In this document: piece by piece, positions 45,992 to 56,320 of the stretch
Numbering within the stretch: position 1 is the stretch's first letter
How the letters are laid out: the number at the start of each line of letters is the position of its first letter
Assembly: GCF_002305895.1 (NCBI RefSeq)
Contig: NZ_CP022203.1
Span: 4,876,501 to 4,940,500 of the forward strand
Length of the DNA: 64,000 nucleotides
Reading direction: 5' to 3'
Source: Corallococcus macrosporus DSM 14697
GTDB taxonomy: Bacteria > Myxococcota > Myxococcia > Myxococcales > Myxococcaceae
Notes under the pieces: generated by a model
Seen by the model: the letters and a program-made list of their open reading frames with translations, nothing else
Databases searched by the model: none
What the model was told of the DNA's origin: nothing
Translations under genes and position numbers: made by a program

Positions 45992-47512
45992 ATGCACAAG
46001 GAGCCCATCATCGGCATCGACCTCGGCACGACCAACTCGTGCGCGGCGATCGTCGAGGACAGCGGGAACGTCAAGCTCATCCCCTACAAGGGCGGCGAGT
46101 ACACCATCCCCTCGATCTTCGCGATCGACGACAAGGGGAACGAACTCATCGGCTACGAGGCCAAGCGCCAGTGGCAGCTCAACCCGCGCAACACCGTCTA
46201 CGGCTCCAAGCGGCTGGTGGGCCGTGGCTTCGGCAGCGACGTCGTCGACACGATGAAGAAGGTCGTGGCGTACAACATGCGCCCCGGCAAGCAGAGCGAC
46301 GTCACCCTGGACGTGGGGAAGAAGGAGTTCTCCCTCCAGGAGATCAGCGCCAAGATCCTGGGCAAGATTCGCGAGGTCGCCTCCAACTACCTGAAGATGC
46401 CCATCAAGCGGGCGGTGGTGACGGTGCCGGCCTACTTCAACGACCGGCAGCGCCAGTCGGTGAAGGACGCGGGCAAGCTCATCGACCTGGAGGTGGTGCG
46501 CATCATCAACGAGCCCACCGCGGCCGCGCTGGCCTACGGCGTGGGCAAGGGCCTGAAGGAGAAGGTCGTCATCTACGACCTGGGCGGCGGCACCTTCGAC
46601 GTCTCCATCATCGAGATTCGCGACCGCGTCTTCGAGGTGAAGGCCACCGGCGGTGACGTGTTCCTCGGCGGCATCGACTTCGACAACGCCATCATCCACC
46701 ACGTCCTCAAGGACTTCGCGGCGAAGACGGGCATCGACCTGGCCACGGACCCGGTGGCCATGCAGCGCATCAAGGACCTGGCCGAGCGCACCAAGATCGA
46801 CCTGTCCGCGCGTGAAGAGGTCCCCTTCAACATCCCCTTCATCACGATGACGTCCCAGGGCCAGCCCCTGAACATCGAGATGAAGTTCACCCGGCGGATG
46901 CTGGAGCAGCTCACCAACCAGCTCGTGGACCGCACCCTGCAGATGGTGGCGCGCGTGCTGGTGGACTCCGGGCTGTCCACCAAGGACGTGGACGAGGTCA
47001 TGCTCGTGGGCGGCCAGACGCGCATGCCCATCGTCCAGGACCGGCTCACCAAGTTCTTCGGCAAGCCGCCCAGCAAGGGCGTGCACCCGGACGAGGCGGT
47101 GGCCATTGGCGCCGCGCTCTACGCGCACTCGCTGCAGGACGACACCAACCTGCGCATCCAGCTCCTGGACGTGATCCCCATGGCCATTGGCCTGGAGAAG
47201 GCGGGCGGCGCGTTCCACGTCGTCTTCCCGCGCAACGCGGCCATCCCCAACGCCAAGGCCCTGCTGGCCACCACCAGCATGGACAACCAGACCGAGCTCG
47301 CCGTGCGCATCTTCCAGGGCGACCACGAGCTGGTGGCGCGCAATGACATGCTGGGCGAGTTCACCTTCTCCGGCATCCAGCCCGGCCGCGCCGGCTCCGC
47401 GCAGGTGGAGATCACCTTCGACGTGAACGTGGAAGGCATCCTCACCATGCGCGCCCGCGACCCGGCGTCGGGCCGCGAGATGAAGACCACGGTGCGCGTC
47501 ACCCAGGCCTGA
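45992..47512 (+). CDS. Short Hsp70 (DnaK-like) chaperone
   Basis: This is a 506-residue Hsp70-type protein. The nucleotide-binding domain is intact: IGIDLGTTNSC at the start, VPAYFNDRQRQSVKDAG, NEPTAAALAYG and DLGGGTFDVSI. The substrate-binding beta domain follows (about 385-500, ending VTQA). The C-terminal helical lid of about 100 residues is absent, so it is shorter than full DnaK (about 640). Myxobacteria carry many Hsp70 paralogues, some involved in motility and exopolysaccharide; which role this one plays is open. No DnaJ or GrpE is adjacent. Confidence 0.9.
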   Translation: MHKEPIIGIDLGTTNSCAAIVEDSGNVKLIPYKGGEYTIPSIFAIDDKGNELIGYEAKRQWQLNPRNTVYGSKRLVGRGFGSDVVDTMKKVVAYNMRPGKQSDVTLDVGKKEFSLQEISAKILGKIREVASNYLKMPIKRAVVTVPAYFNDRQRQSVKDAGKLIDLEVVRIINEPTAAALAYGVGKGLKEKVVIYDLGGGTFDVSIIEIRDRVFEVKATGGDVFLGGIDFDNAIIHHVLKDFAAKTGIDLATDPVAMQRIKDLAERTKIDLSAREEVPFNIPFITMTSQGQPLNIEMKFTRRMLEQLTNQLVDRTLQMVARVLVDSGLSTKDVDEVMLVGGQTRMPIVQDRLTKFFGKPPSKGVHPDEAVAIGAALYAHSLQDDTNLRIQLLDVIPMAIGLEKAGGAFHVVFPRNAAIPNAKALLATTSMDNQTELAVRIFQGDHELVARNDMLGEFTFSGIQPGRAGSAQVEITFDVNVEGILTMRARDPASGREMKTTVRVTQA

Positions 47513-47529
47513 GCAGAATCCCCTGCCCC

Positions 47530-47553
47530 CCGCTCCCGCGCTTCCGGGAGCGG
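47530..47553 (+). terminator. Hairpin after the Hsp70 gene
   Basis: Perfect 9-bp stem CCGCTCCCG / CGGGAGCGG with a 6-nt loop, 17 bp after the Hsp70 stop and between convergent genes. No T tract. Confidence 0.55.
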
Positions 47554-47672
47554 CGCGGGCGCGGGCCCCGGGTGGAGGCCCCGGACGACCACCTCGGACA
47601 CCTGGCAGGCCGTCGCGGCAGCCCGCCCCGGCCGGTGATGACCGCTGTCACGCGGCCGCCAACGCCGGCTCC

Positions 47673-49646
47673 TCAGCCCTGTGGGGTCCCAGGGCTCCTG
47701 GGTGCCTTGTCCGGCGCGAGGAAGGCCGTCGCGTCCTCCGGGCCTGCCGGGCCGTGGCCCTCGCCTCCCGTCAGCTCGAAGAGGCCCGCCTCCACGGGTG
47801 CCAGGCGGAAGCGTGACTCCGCGCGCGACTGGGCCCTGCCGCTGACCAGCACCTGCCCGCGCCCCGCCCGCGCGGCCAGCCGCGCCGCGGTGTTCACCAC
47901 GTCCCCCAGCACCGTGAAGTCCAGGCGGCCGGAGGCCTTGGCCCCCACGCTGCCGGCCACCAGGTCGCCCGAGTCCATGCCGATACAGACGCCATGCGCG
48001 TACGGGGCGCTGTCGCCGCCGCGCGCCGCCAGCGCGTCCAACTGCCGGCGGATGGCGTGACACGCCTCCAGGGCCAGCGACACGTGGCCCGGCCCCCGGA
48101 ACACGGCCATCACCGCGTCCCCCACGAACTTGTCCACCGTCCCGCCCCGCGCCAGCAGCTCCGGGACAATGGCCTCGAAGTTGGCGTTGAGCCGGCGCAG
48201 CGACTCCGGCGGCGACGCCTGGTGGAGCACCGGCGTGAAGGCATCCACGTCGATGAACACCACCGTGCCGTCCACCCACTCGCCCGCCATGGCCTCCGAG
48301 CCCTGGAGCAGCGGCGGCAGCCGCTCCAGCACCGCGCCCGGCACGAACATGCGCAGCAGGCCGTTCTCCTCCGTGTAGCGCACGGTGCGGCGCAGCTCGC
48401 GCACGTGCTTCAGCGTCTTGACGAGCGTGGCCTCCAGGTCCGTGAAGTCGATGGGCTTGGTGATGAAGTCGAAGGCGCCGCGGTTCATCGCCGTGCGGAT
48501 GTTGTTCATGTCGCCATAGGCGGAGACGATGACCACCCGGGTCAGCGCGCTGATCTCCCCCACGCGGGACAGGAAGGTCAGCCCATCCATGCGCGGCATG
48601 TTGATGTCGCAGAGCACGACCTCGATGTCGGGATGCTGGCGCAGCTCCTCCAGCGCCTCCTCGCCATCCGCGGCGAAGAGGAACTGGTAGACGTTGCGGC
48701 GGATCTGCTTGCGGAAGCTCTGCTCCATCAGCACCACGACGTCCGGCTCGTCATCCACCACCAGGACCTTCGCGGGGCGTGACGGCCGGCCCGCCTCCAC
48801 CGCCTGGGTGAGGGCCGAGGACAGCTCATGCGCGGACTGGAAGCGGCGCGCGGGGTCCACGTCCAGGGCGCGCGTGAAGAAGGCATCCACCTCCGCGCCC
48901 AGCTCCGGGGACAGGCTGGACGGCGCCGCGGGCGGCGGCGGCGCGTTGCCCAGGCGCATCTGCCGCAGCGACTCCAGGGGGAACGGGTGCTGGCCCGTCA
49001 GCGCGCGGTACGCCACCACGGCCAGGGCCCACAAGTCACAGCGGTGGTCCAGGCGAGGCTCCAGCCCCCGGAGCTGCTCGGGGCTCATGTACCGGGGCGT
49101 CCCGGCCAGCTCCTCCTCGGGGTGCGGCCGGGCCGCGCCGCCCGACATCAGCAGCGCCAGGCCGAAGTCCAGCACCTTCACCTGCTCGCCGTGCTCCGTG
49201 CGCGCGAGGAAGAGGTTCGCCGGCTTCAAGTCCCGGTGGATGACGCCCGCGGCGTGGGCGGCCGTGAGCGCCCGGGCCGCCTGCGTCACCAGCCGCTCCA
49301 CCATGGCCAGGGACAGCCGGCCCCGGCGGTTCAGCAGGGCCTCGAGGTCCTCGCCCACCAGCCACTCCATGACGATGTAGGGCGTGGCCCCGGACAAGTC
49401 ACAGTCGTGGACCTGGATGACGTGTGGGTTCTGGAGCCGCGCGATCGCCTGCGCCTCCCATTCGAACTGCTGACGCGCCAGCGGCGCGGGCGCGCAGTGG
49501 GACGCCATCAGCTTGAGGACCACGCGGCGCTGGAGCTTCGGATCCAAGGCCACCCAGATGGTGCCCATGCCACCGCTGGCCAGCCGCCGCTCCAGGACAT
49601 AGCGGTCGCCAATGACGTGTCGCTCGGAGTTGGAGTCTTCGACCAT
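47673..49646 (-). CDS. Ser/Thr kinase-receiver-class III nucleotide cyclase fusion
   Basis: This is a 657-residue cytoplasmic protein joining three signalling domains. The kinase (about 15-285) has ASGGMGTIW, Lys45, HRDLKPAN (Asp139) and DFG (Asp160). The receiver domain (292-412) has VDDE, the phosphoacceptor Asp347 (CDINMPRMDG) and Lys397. The class III cyclase domain (455-625) has metal Asp466 (VVFIDVD), Asp510 (FVGDAVMAVF), and Asn585/Arg589 in LGDVVNTAARL, so it should be active; specificity for ATP or GTP is not obvious. There is no membrane segment. The start could also be GTG 9 bp upstream; no strong ribosome site is visible. It could turn a kinase or two-component input into a cyclic nucleotide. 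Confidence 0.9.
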   Translation of the reverse strand: MVEDSNSERHVIGDRYVLERRLASGGMGTIWVALDPKLQRRVVLKLMASHCAPAPLARQQFEWEAQAIARLQNPHVIQVHDCDLSGATPYIVMEWLVGEDLEALLNRRGRLSLAMVERLVTQAARALTAAHAAGVIHRDLKPANLFLARTEHGEQVKVLDFGLALLMSGGAARPHPEEELAGTPRYMSPEQLRGLEPRLDHRCDLWALAVVAYRALTGQHPFPLESLRQMRLGNAPPPPAAPSSLSPELGAEVDAFFTRALDVDPARRFQSAHELSSALTQAVEAGRPSRPAKVLVVDDEPDVVVLMEQSFRKQIRRNVYQFLFAADGEEALEELRQHPDIEVVLCDINMPRMDGLTFLSRVGEISALTRVVIVSAYGDMNNIRTAMNRGAFDFITKPIDFTDLEATLVKTLKHVRELRRTVRYTEENGLLRMFVPGAVLERLPPLLQGSEAMAGEWVDGTVVFIDVDAFTPVLHQASPPESLRRLNANFEAIVPELLARGGTVDKFVGDAVMAVFRGPGHVSLALEACHAIRRQLDALAARGGDSAPYAHGVCIGMDSGDLVAGSVGAKASGRLDFTVLGDVVNTAARLAARAGRGQVLVSGRAQSRAESRFRLAPVEAGLFELTGGEGHGPAGPEDATAFLAPDKAPRSPGTPQG

Positions 49647-49810
49647 GGAAGACACGAAGTGTCTCACACCGGCGCGTCTCACGGTACCGCGGGCCGCCCT
49701 CCTCCACGGCAGCCAGCCACCCGGCCGCGACAGGCCCGTCCCCCCGCGCGTGCTACGGTCCCCGCCCCCACCCCGACACGGCGTGCACTCACCCAACCCC
49801 CGGAGGCGTC

Positions 49811-51952
49811 ATGCCTGACACTGAAGCCATCCTGAAGCGCCCCACCCCCGCGGCGCCTGAAGCGCCCCCGCCCGTCTCGCGTGAGCCCGACGGGCATGCG
49901 CTCCCCGGGCTGCACGTCCCCCCAGGCCTCCGGCCCGGCATGCCGCGCAACGCGATGACCACCAGCCCGGTGGAGTACGTGGACGAACCGCTGCAGGTGC
50001 TCGCGGGCACGCTGCCGGAGGACCTGCAAGGTCATGTCTACGTCGCGGGCCCCAGCGTGCACGCGGGCTCTCCGGCGCTGGCCTCGGACGGGCTGGTGAT
50101 GCGCCTGGACTTCAACGTGGGCGGCGCGAAGTTCACGTCCGCCACCATGCGCACGCCGTCGTATTACACGCGCCAGCAGGTGGACGCGGGCGCGACGGCG
50201 CGAGGCCCGCTGACGCGCCTGCTCAACCGCTTCCGCGAGACGACGCTGGCGGACGTGTCCCTCACGCTGGGCCCGGTGGAGACGCCCAACACGGCGCCCT
50301 TCCTCGTCGAAGGCGAGCGGATGCTGCTGGTGACGACGGACGCGGGCCGCCCCTGGGCCATCCACCCCAGGACGCTGAAGGCGTACACGCCGCTGGGCTA
50401 CCTGCGCGAGTGGAACCGCGCCCTCCCCACGCCCTGGCTCTTCCCGCTGCTGCAGAGCACCGCGCACCCGGCCTTCGATCCCCCCGAGCGCCTGGAGCGG
50501 CGGACGGAGGACCCGCGGCCCCGCCTCTTCTTCACCAACCACGCGCCCAAGTGGCCGCTGGGGCCCGGCTACACGCAGCTCGTGAGCTGGGACACGGAAG
50601 AGAACCGGCTGCACCATTGGAAGCTGATGGACGCGGCCACCGGCGAGCCGGTGGTGGCGTCGTCGCTGCATCAAATCGCGGCCACGCGGGACTACGTGGT
50701 GCTGCTGGACGCCAACTTCCCCATCAACTTCTGGCAGATCGCCGCGCAGGCGGCGGTGCCCTTCCTGCCGCGGGTGCAGCGCGCGGTGGAGTGGCTGACG
50801 GCGTCCCCCGCCGCGCCGCAAGCGGTGTTCTGGGTGGTGCGCCGGGCGGACCTCACGACGTCGCCGGGGACGCTGGACCCGGTGAACCCGCCGGTCGTCT
50901 CCGCGCACCGCTTCCAGGCCGGTGGCGGCGGGCTGCACTTCGCCGCCATCCACGACAACCCCGACGACGTCATCACCCTGGTCGCGGCCCACTCACCCAC
51001 CGAGGACCTGTCCCATACGCTGCAGCCGGGCGAGCTGCTCATCAACGGCAACCGCGTGCAGGACTGGCAGGCCGGCATGCCCACCGCGGTGCCCGTCACC
51101 CGCAGCTCCGTGGGCGTGCACCGCATCGACATGAAGCGGCTGCGCATCCAGTCCAACATGTATGCCCATGACGACTTCACCTGGGGGCTGACGGTCTTCT
51201 CCAACACGGGCCTGGTGAACGGCGAGCTGGAGGCGCACCTGCGGCTCCAGGGGCACGTCGTGAACGGCCCGGTGCCCCGGGAGGAGCTGGCGCTCTACCT
51301 CAACTCGGACGGCTTCACCGCGGACATGGTCCCGGAGGCGCTCTACCAGCTCTACAAGCCCGTCGTCGGAGACAAGTCCGCGCTGCCCATCCGCGACGGG
51401 CGCGCGGCGAGCTTCTTCAAGTTCTTCGTCGACTCCGGCCGCTTCCAGGGCTACGTGCTGCCCACCGGCTGGTTCGGCTTCGCGCCCCAGTTCGTCCCCA
51501 GCGCGCGCTTCCCCCAGGTGCCGCACTGGAAGGGCTACGTGGTGGCGCTCGTCGTGTCGGACCCGACGCCGGCCCTGCCCGCCAACTCCACCGGCGACGA
51601 GGTCTGGATCTTCGACTCCGAGGACCTCGCCAGGGGCCCCATCTGCCGGCTGGGCAGCCCCAACTTCGACGTGGGCATGACGCTGCACACCACCTTCCTG
51701 CCCCCGGGCCTGCCGGACCTCCTGGAGGGCCGCCCCCCGGGCGATGTGGCCCCCTACGCCGTGGACGTGACGCGGGACCTCGACATGGACACCATTGAAC
51801 AGGCGTACCTGGAGTGGCCCCAGACGCTGCTCCCCCGCGCGCCCTCGCTGCTCTTCGCGCCGTGGCGCCTGGGTGTGAGGTGGGCGCTCAACTTCCCGAA
51901 GCTGCGCCAGGTCCTCCAGGACGACGTGTTCCCGCACTTCCCGCGCAGGTGA
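49811..51952 (+). CDS. Carotenoid oxygenase (RPE65/apocarotenoid oxygenase family)
   Basis: This is a 713-residue non-heme iron enzyme that oxidatively cleaves carotenoids or related conjugated compounds. The four iron-binding histidines can be placed in the family's conserved spots: His219 (STAHPAFD), His287 (SLHQIAATRDYVV), His376 (GGLHFAAIHDNP) and the last in MTLHTTFLP. It is longer than typical family members (about 500), with about 65 extra N-terminal residues and inserts. There is no signal peptide. It is divergent from the kinase-cyclase gene and ends upstream of cheA. Myxobacteria make carotenoids in response to light, so an apocarotenoid product is plausible. Confidence 0.8.
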   Translation: MPDTEAILKRPTPAAPEAPPPVSREPDGHALPGLHVPPGLRPGMPRNAMTTSPVEYVDEPLQVLAGTLPEDLQGHVYVAGPSVHAGSPALASDGLVMRLDFNVGGAKFTSATMRTPSYYTRQQVDAGATARGPLTRLLNRFRETTLADVSLTLGPVETPNTAPFLVEGERMLLVTTDAGRPWAIHPRTLKAYTPLGYLREWNRALPTPWLFPLLQSTAHPAFDPPERLERRTEDPRPRLFFTNHAPKWPLGPGYTQLVSWDTEENRLHHWKLMDAATGEPVVASSLHQIAATRDYVVLLDANFPINFWQIAAQAAVPFLPRVQRAVEWLTASPAAPQAVFWVVRRADLTTSPGTLDPVNPPVVSAHRFQAGGGGLHFAAIHDNPDDVITLVAAHSPTEDLSHTLQPGELLINGNRVQDWQAGMPTAVPVTRSSVGVHRIDMKRLRIQSNMYAHDDFTWGLTVFSNTGLVNGELEAHLRLQGHVVNGPVPREELALYLNSDGFTADMVPEALYQLYKPVVGDKSALPIRDGRAASFFKFFVDSGRFQGYVLPTGWFGFAPQFVPSARFPQVPHWKGYVVALVVSDPTPALPANSTGDEVWIFDSEDLARGPICRLGSPNFDVGMTLHTTFLPPGLPDLLEGRPPGDVAPYAVDVTRDLDMDTIEQAYLEWPQTLLPRAPSLLFAPWRLGVRWALNFPKLRQVLQDDVFPHFPRR

Positions 51953-52038
51953 GCGTGTCTGGCATTGTTGGGTCCAGGAGACCCCAGCGGAGGTCTCAAA
52001 CACCCCTCAATGCCTGCTCAATTCCACACTCCACCGGG

Positions 52039-52067
52039 TTGGCAGGGATTGGTTTGACACATTGATA
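52039..52067 (+). promoter_or_regulatory. Candidate promoter region of the che cluster
   Basis: This AT-rich patch lies in the 322-bp gap before cheA. TTGGCA (52039-52044) is 17 bp from TTGATA (52062-52067), and an overlapping TTGACA lies at 52054-52059, followed by TATTTTTAT. The AT-rich segment is unusual here and is the best promoter candidate; the exact -10 is unclear. The rest of the gap (51953-52274) holds only short dyads such as GGGTC / GACCC near 51969. Confidence 0.35.
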
Positions 52068-52274
52068 TTTTTATCAGCCCGCGCCAGGGTCGTGTCCGGT
52101 ATGTGACACTCCCCACGCGCGGGTTGGTCCGGCCAGGCGGGAGCAGGCACCGCCTCCCGGAGCGTCGTGGGCACGACCCGTCCTCCTGCCGCACGACGCA
52201 TCCCTGCATGACCTCCGACATGATTCGCTGTTTCGTGGATGCCCCCGGCCCGGGGCACCTTCTCCGGGAGACGT

Positions 52275-54029
52275 GTGTGCGTCCCCAGGTGCGGGTGCCA
52301 TGAGCACGAGCCAGGGGGGCCGCCGCCCGGACTGGGCGCGGAGTGGCAACAGGTCCTGGCCGTCTTCGCCGACGAGGCGGAGGAGCTGCTCTCCTCGATG
52401 GAGGAGACGCTCATCGCCCTGGAGGCGCGTCCCGACGAGGAACGTCTGCGCACGCTCCTCCGGCTCGCCCACAACCTCAAGGGCAGCGCGAGCTCGCTGG
52501 GCTTCCAATCGCTGACGGACTACGTGCACGGCGCCGAGGACCTGATCCAGGCGCTGCTCGACCAGCGGCTCGGCGTGGGTGAGCCCTGGATCTCCCTGCT
52601 CCTGGGCGCGGTGGACCACCTGCGCGAGCTGACGCGCGCGGCGCTGGCGGGCGTGGACCAACTGGCCCCCGCGCACCAGGAACAGCTCGGCCGGATGCGG
52701 GACGGCGGCGCCACGGGCCAGTCCAAGGGCGCGGCGTCACCAGCGCCGGTGGCCGTTCCTTTCGAGGACGGGTCTCTTCGAATGGAGACGCGCGCGGCGT
52801 CTCGAGGACGCTCGCTGCGGATGGATGTCGAACGGTTGGATCGCATCGTCACCCTCACCGCTGAGCTGTCCATCGCGCGAGGCCGGATGACGCAGTTCCT
52901 CATGGAGGCCGGGTCTTCCGGCGCGAGCTGGGACGAAGCCCTCACCCAGCAACGGGAGATGGACCCCCTCTTCCAGGAGCTCCAGGAAGAGGTGATGCGG
53001 GTGCGCATGGTGCCCGTGGGGCCGCTGTTCCGGCAGCACCTGCGCACGGTGAGAGACCTCGCCAGGGCCCAGGGCAAGCTGGCCCTGCTGGAGCTGGAGG
53101 GCGAGGACGTGACGATGGACACGGCCGTGCTGGACGCCCTGCGCGACCCGCTGCTCCATCTGCTGCGCAACGCCTTGGACCACGGCATCGAATCCCCCGC
53201 GGAGCGTCAGGCCGCGGACAAGGACGCCTGTGGGCACCTCCGCCTGCGGGCCTTTCATGACGCGGGCGGCGTCGTCGTGGAGCTGTCGGATGACGGGCGA
53301 GGCATCCAGCGCGACCGGGTGAAGGAGCGCGCGCGGGAGCGGGGCCTGGTGTCCGCGCCGGAGCGGCTGCGCGACGAGGAGGTGGACCGCCTCATCTTCG
53401 AGCCCGGCTTCTCCACCGCCAGGACGGTGACGGAGCTGTCCGGGCGCGGCGTGGGCATGGACGTGGTCCGGCGCGACGTGGAGGCCCTGCGCGGCACGGT
53501 GGCCGTGCGGAGCCAGGAGGGCCAGGGCACCACGATGACGCTGCGCCTGCCGCTCACGCTCGCGGTCATCCAGGGCTTCGCCATGGGCGTGGGGGACCAG
53601 GCGTACGTGGTCCCCATCGAGTTGGTGCAGGAGTGTCTGGAGTTGCCGGCGGAGCAGCGCCGCGACGACGAAGCCGGGATGCTGTCCTTGCGGGGACAGC
53701 CGCTGCCCTACCTGCGGCTGCGCACCCTCTTCGGGGTGGGAGGGAGCGCGCCGGCCCGGGAGAACGTGGTCGTGCTGCGGCATCCGGACGGCGTCGTGGG
53801 CCTGGCGGTGGACCAGTTGCACGGGGATGGCCAGCGCGTCATCCGCCCGCTGGGCCGGCTGTTCCAGGACGCGCCCGGCATCTCCGGGTCCACCATCCTG
53901 GGAGATGGCCGCGTGGGCCTCATCCTCGACACCCCGACGCTGGTCCGACGGGCCATCCGCCGGGCCAACGAAGTCCCCTCTGACCTCCGGACCGAGTCCG
54001 CGCCTGACAGCGCCGCCGCCCGGTCGTAG
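52275..54029 (+). CDS. cheA: CheA-type hybrid-free chemosensory histidine kinase
   Basis: This is a protein of about 584 residues. The start is uncertain: GTG 52275 follows GGGAG, an ATG at 52239 is in frame, and an ATG at 52300 in another frame begins MSTSQGG before a six-G run. The HPt domain carries the phosphorylated His near residue 66 ([15 protein letters not shown]). The dimerisation, ATPase and CheW-like domains follow, with [27 protein letters not shown] and [12 protein letters not shown]. No receiver domain is fused. It should phosphorylate CheY-type regulators under control of the receptor encoded next, but no cheY is in view. Confidence 0.9.
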   Translation: MCVPRCGCHEHEPGGPPPGLGAEWQQVLAVFADEAEELLSSMEETLIALEARPDEERLRTLLRLAHNLKGSASSLGFQSLTDYVHGAEDLIQALLDQRLGVGEPWISLLLGAVDHLRELTRAALAGVDQLAPAHQEQLGRMRDGGATGQSKGAASPAPVAVPFEDGSLRMETRAASRGRSLRMDVERLDRIVTLTAELSIARGRMTQFLMEAGSSGASWDEALTQQREMDPLFQELQEEVMRVRMVPVGPLFRQHLRTVRDLARAQGKLALLELEGEDVTMDTAVLDALRDPLLHLLRNALDHGIESPAERQAADKDACGHLRLRAFHDAGGVVVELSDDGRGIQRDRVKERARERGLVSAPERLRDEEVDRLIFEPGFSTARTVTELSGRGVGMDVVRRDVEALRGTVAVRSQEGQGTTMTLRLPLTLAVIQGFAMGVGDQAYVVPIELVQECLELPAEQRRDDEAGMLSLRGQPLPYLRLRTLFGVGGSAPARENVVVLRHPDGVVGLAVDQLHGDGQRVIRPLGRLFQDAPGISGSTILGDGRVGLILDTPTLVRRAIRRANEVPSDLRTESAPDSAAARS

Positions 54030-54055
54030 CCATTGCGCAGTCTGGAGCCGTGAGC

Positions 54056-55720
54056 ATGTTCGACAACCTGAGCATCACCCGCGAGCTGTTGCTGGCGTTC
54101 ACCACCATGGTGGCCATCCTCATCGCCATCGTGATGGCCACGTATACGACGCTGAACCGCACCGCGACGGCGGACCTGGGCAACAAGCAGAGCACCGAGG
54201 TGCTCCTGGCCATCCGGACGCTGGAAGGCGACCTCGCCGACCTGGAGACGGGCCAGCGGGGCTTCCTCATCACCGGCGACGAGCGCTTCCTGGAGCCCTA
54301 CACGTCCGCGCGCGTCAGCTTCGCGCAGAACCTCAATCGCATCCGGGAGCTGACCACGGACAGCCCGCAGCAGCAGGAGCGGCTTCAGGAAATCCGAGAC
54401 CTGCTCCAGCAGTGGCTGAGCCAGCACCTCGAAACCACCATCAGCCAGCGTCGTGAAGTCAAGGCCGGCCGGGCGGACTTGAACGCCCTCTTCGACGTGG
54501 AGAAAGGGGCGCGCGGCAAGGAGTTCGCCGACCGGCTGCGCACGCTCTTCAACGAAGTCGCGAACGAGGAGACCTCGCTCCAGACGAAGCGCACGGATGA
54601 GGTCAACAAGCTGGTGGAGCTGCTGTACGACACCCTCGTCTTCGGCGGGGCCATGGGCGTGATGCTCGCGGGGCTGCTGTCCTACTTCCTCACGCGCAGC
54701 ATCGTCCGGCCGCTGGGGGAGGCCGTTCAGGTGACCGAGCAGGTCACGGGCGGCGACCTGACCGCGACCATCTCCGTCCGCGGCAAGGACGAGACGGGGC
54801 AGATGATGACGGGCATGCGGGAGATGATTCACCGGCTGTCGGGGGTCATCAGCGAGGTGCGCGGCGCGGCGGGCTCGCTGTCCTCCGCGTCCACCCAGGT
54901 GGCCGCCGCCTCGCAGGGCCTGTCCCAGGGCACCAGCACGCAGGCGGCGTCGGTGGAGGAGACCACCGCGAGCCTGGAGCAGCTCAACGTCACCATCACC
55001 CAGAACGCGGAGAACAGCCGGCAGATGGAGCAGATGGCGCTCAAGGGCGCCCGGGACGCCGAGGAGAGCGGCCGCGCGGTGAGGGAGACGGTGGACGCGA
55101 TGAACGCCATCGCGGAGCGCATCTCCATCGTGGAGGAGATTGCCTACCAGACGAACCTGCTGGCGCTGAACGCCGCGGTGGAGGCCGCCCGGGCCGGAGA
55201 GCATGGCCGGGGCTTCTCGGTCGTCGCCACCGAGGTGCGCAAGCTGGCCGAGCGCAGCCAGAAGTCCGCGAAGGAGATTGGCGCGATGGCGACCTCCAGC
55301 GTGCGCGTGGCGGAGCGCAGCGGGCAGCTCTTGACGGAGCTGGTGCCGGCCATCCGGCGCACGGCGGAGCTGGTGCAGCAGGTGACGACGGTGTCGAAGG
55401 AGCAGGCCATTGGCGTGTCGCAGATGAGCCGCGCCATGGTGCAGGTGGACCAGGTCACCCAGCGCAACGCGTCCGCGGCGGAGGAGCTGTCCTCCACGGC
55501 CGAGGAGATGGCGACGCAGGCCGAGTCGCTGCTGCAGATCATGACCTTCTTCCGGCTGGCGGATGGCAACGGGTACGTGCCGCGCAACACGCCGATGCTC
55601 CCCAAGGCCCCCGCGCCGCGTGCGCCCCTGTCACCGGCGAGCTCGCTGTACGCCGCGGCGCAGGGGCACCTGCCCGCGGCGCCGGCGCCGAGCTCGAACC
55701 AGGACTTCCAGCGGTTCTAG
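54056..55720 (+). CDS. Methyl-accepting chemotaxis protein with CHASE3 sensor
   Basis: This is a 554-residue receptor. I chose ATG 54056, 8 bp after GGAG; a GTG at 54050 is too close to it. Two membrane helices (about 15-30 and 200-220) flank a periplasmic CHASE3-type four-helix sensor, recognised by [26 protein letters not shown] linker and a long coiled-coil signalling domain follow, with the hairpin tip [23 protein letters not shown]. An alanine/proline-rich tail ends in NQDFQRF, which might be a tether for adaptation enzymes. It probably works with the CheA, CheW and CheR of the same operon. Confidence 0.93.
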   Translation: MFDNLSITRELLLAFTTMVAILIAIVMATYTTLNRTATADLGNKQSTEVLLAIRTLEGDLADLETGQRGFLITGDERFLEPYTSARVSFAQNLNRIRELTTDSPQQQERLQEIRDLLQQWLSQHLETTISQRREVKAGRADLNALFDVEKGARGKEFADRLRTLFNEVANEETSLQTKRTDEVNKLVELLYDTLVFGGAMGVMLAGLLSYFLTRSIVRPLGEAVQVTEQVTGGDLTATISVRGKDETGQMMTGMREMIHRLSGVISEVRGAAGSLSSASTQVAAASQGLSQGTSTQAASVEETTASLEQLNVTITQNAENSRQMEQMALKGARDAEESGRAVRETVDAMNAIAERISIVEEIAYQTNLLALNAAVEAARAGEHGRGFSVVATEVRKLAERSQKSAKEIGAMATSSVRVAERSGQLLTELVPAIRRTAELVQQVTTVSKEQAIGVSQMSRAMVQVDQVTQRNASAAEELSSTAEEMATQAESLLQIMTFFRLADGNGYVPRNTPMLPKAPAPRAPLSPASSLYAAAQGHLPAAPAPSSNQDFQRF

Positions 55721-55732
55721 GCGGAGACGTCC

Positions 55733-56314
55733 ATGCTCAACAGCAACTCCATCGACAAAGCCGCCCGGTCCAACTACCTGAGCTTCATGCTCGCGGGTGA
55801 GGAGTACGGCGTCGGCATCCTGCGGGTGCGGGAGATCATCGAGCACCGGCCCATCACCCGGGTGCCGGGCATGCCCGCCGCCGTGCAGGGCGTCATCAAC
55901 CTGCGCGGCAGCGTGGTGCCCGTGGTGGACCTGGCGGTGAAGTTCGGGCTGCCGCCGCGGCCCATCACCCGGTGGACGTGTTTCGTCATCGTCGAGGTGA
56001 CGCTCGACGGGCAGCAGACCGCGATTGGCCTGCTGACGGACGCCGTGAGCGAGGTGTTGGAGCTGGGGCCGGAGGACATCGAGGTGCCCCCTGCCTTTGG
56101 CACCCGTGTGCGGCTGGACTTCCTGCTCGGCATGGGGCGGCACGATGACAAGTTCATCATGCTGTTGGACCTGGACCGGCTGCTGTCCGTGTCCGAGCTG
56201 CTGAGCTTGATGTCGGCCACGGCCGAAGAGGCTCCGGCGGCTGAAGCCGACGTGGTGCCCGCCGTGGAAGTCGCCACGGAGAGCGCCCCGGATGAGGCGG
56301 CTGGAAACGGCTGA
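55733..56314 (+). CDS. cheW: CheW coupling protein
   Basis: This is a 193-residue adaptor that links the receptor to CheA. The CheW fold is evident: FMLAGEEYGVGILRVREII, then ITRVPGMPAAVQGVINLRGSVVPV and a VVDLAVKFGL strand. An acidic, alanine-rich C-terminal tail of about 30 residues is extra to the fold. It lies 12 bp after the receptor and 6 bp before the cheR ATG, so the three genes form one transcript. Confidence 0.95.
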   Translation: MLNSNSIDKAARSNYLSFMLAGEEYGVGILRVREIIEHRPITRVPGMPAAVQGVINLRGSVVPVVDLAVKFGLPPRPITRWTCFVIVEVTLDGQQTAIGLLTDAVSEVLELGPEDIEVPPAFGTRVRLDFLLGMGRHDDKFIMLLDLDRLLSVSELLSLMSATAEEAPAAEADVVPAVEVATESAPDEAAGNG

Positions 56315-56320
56315 CGGGTG

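Noticed and set aside
43447-46656. Long plus-strand open frame antisense to PrkA and running into Hsp70
   Set aside because: PrkA motifs on the minus strand and Hsp70 motifs in another plus-strand frame explain the region; this frame has no recognisable domain.
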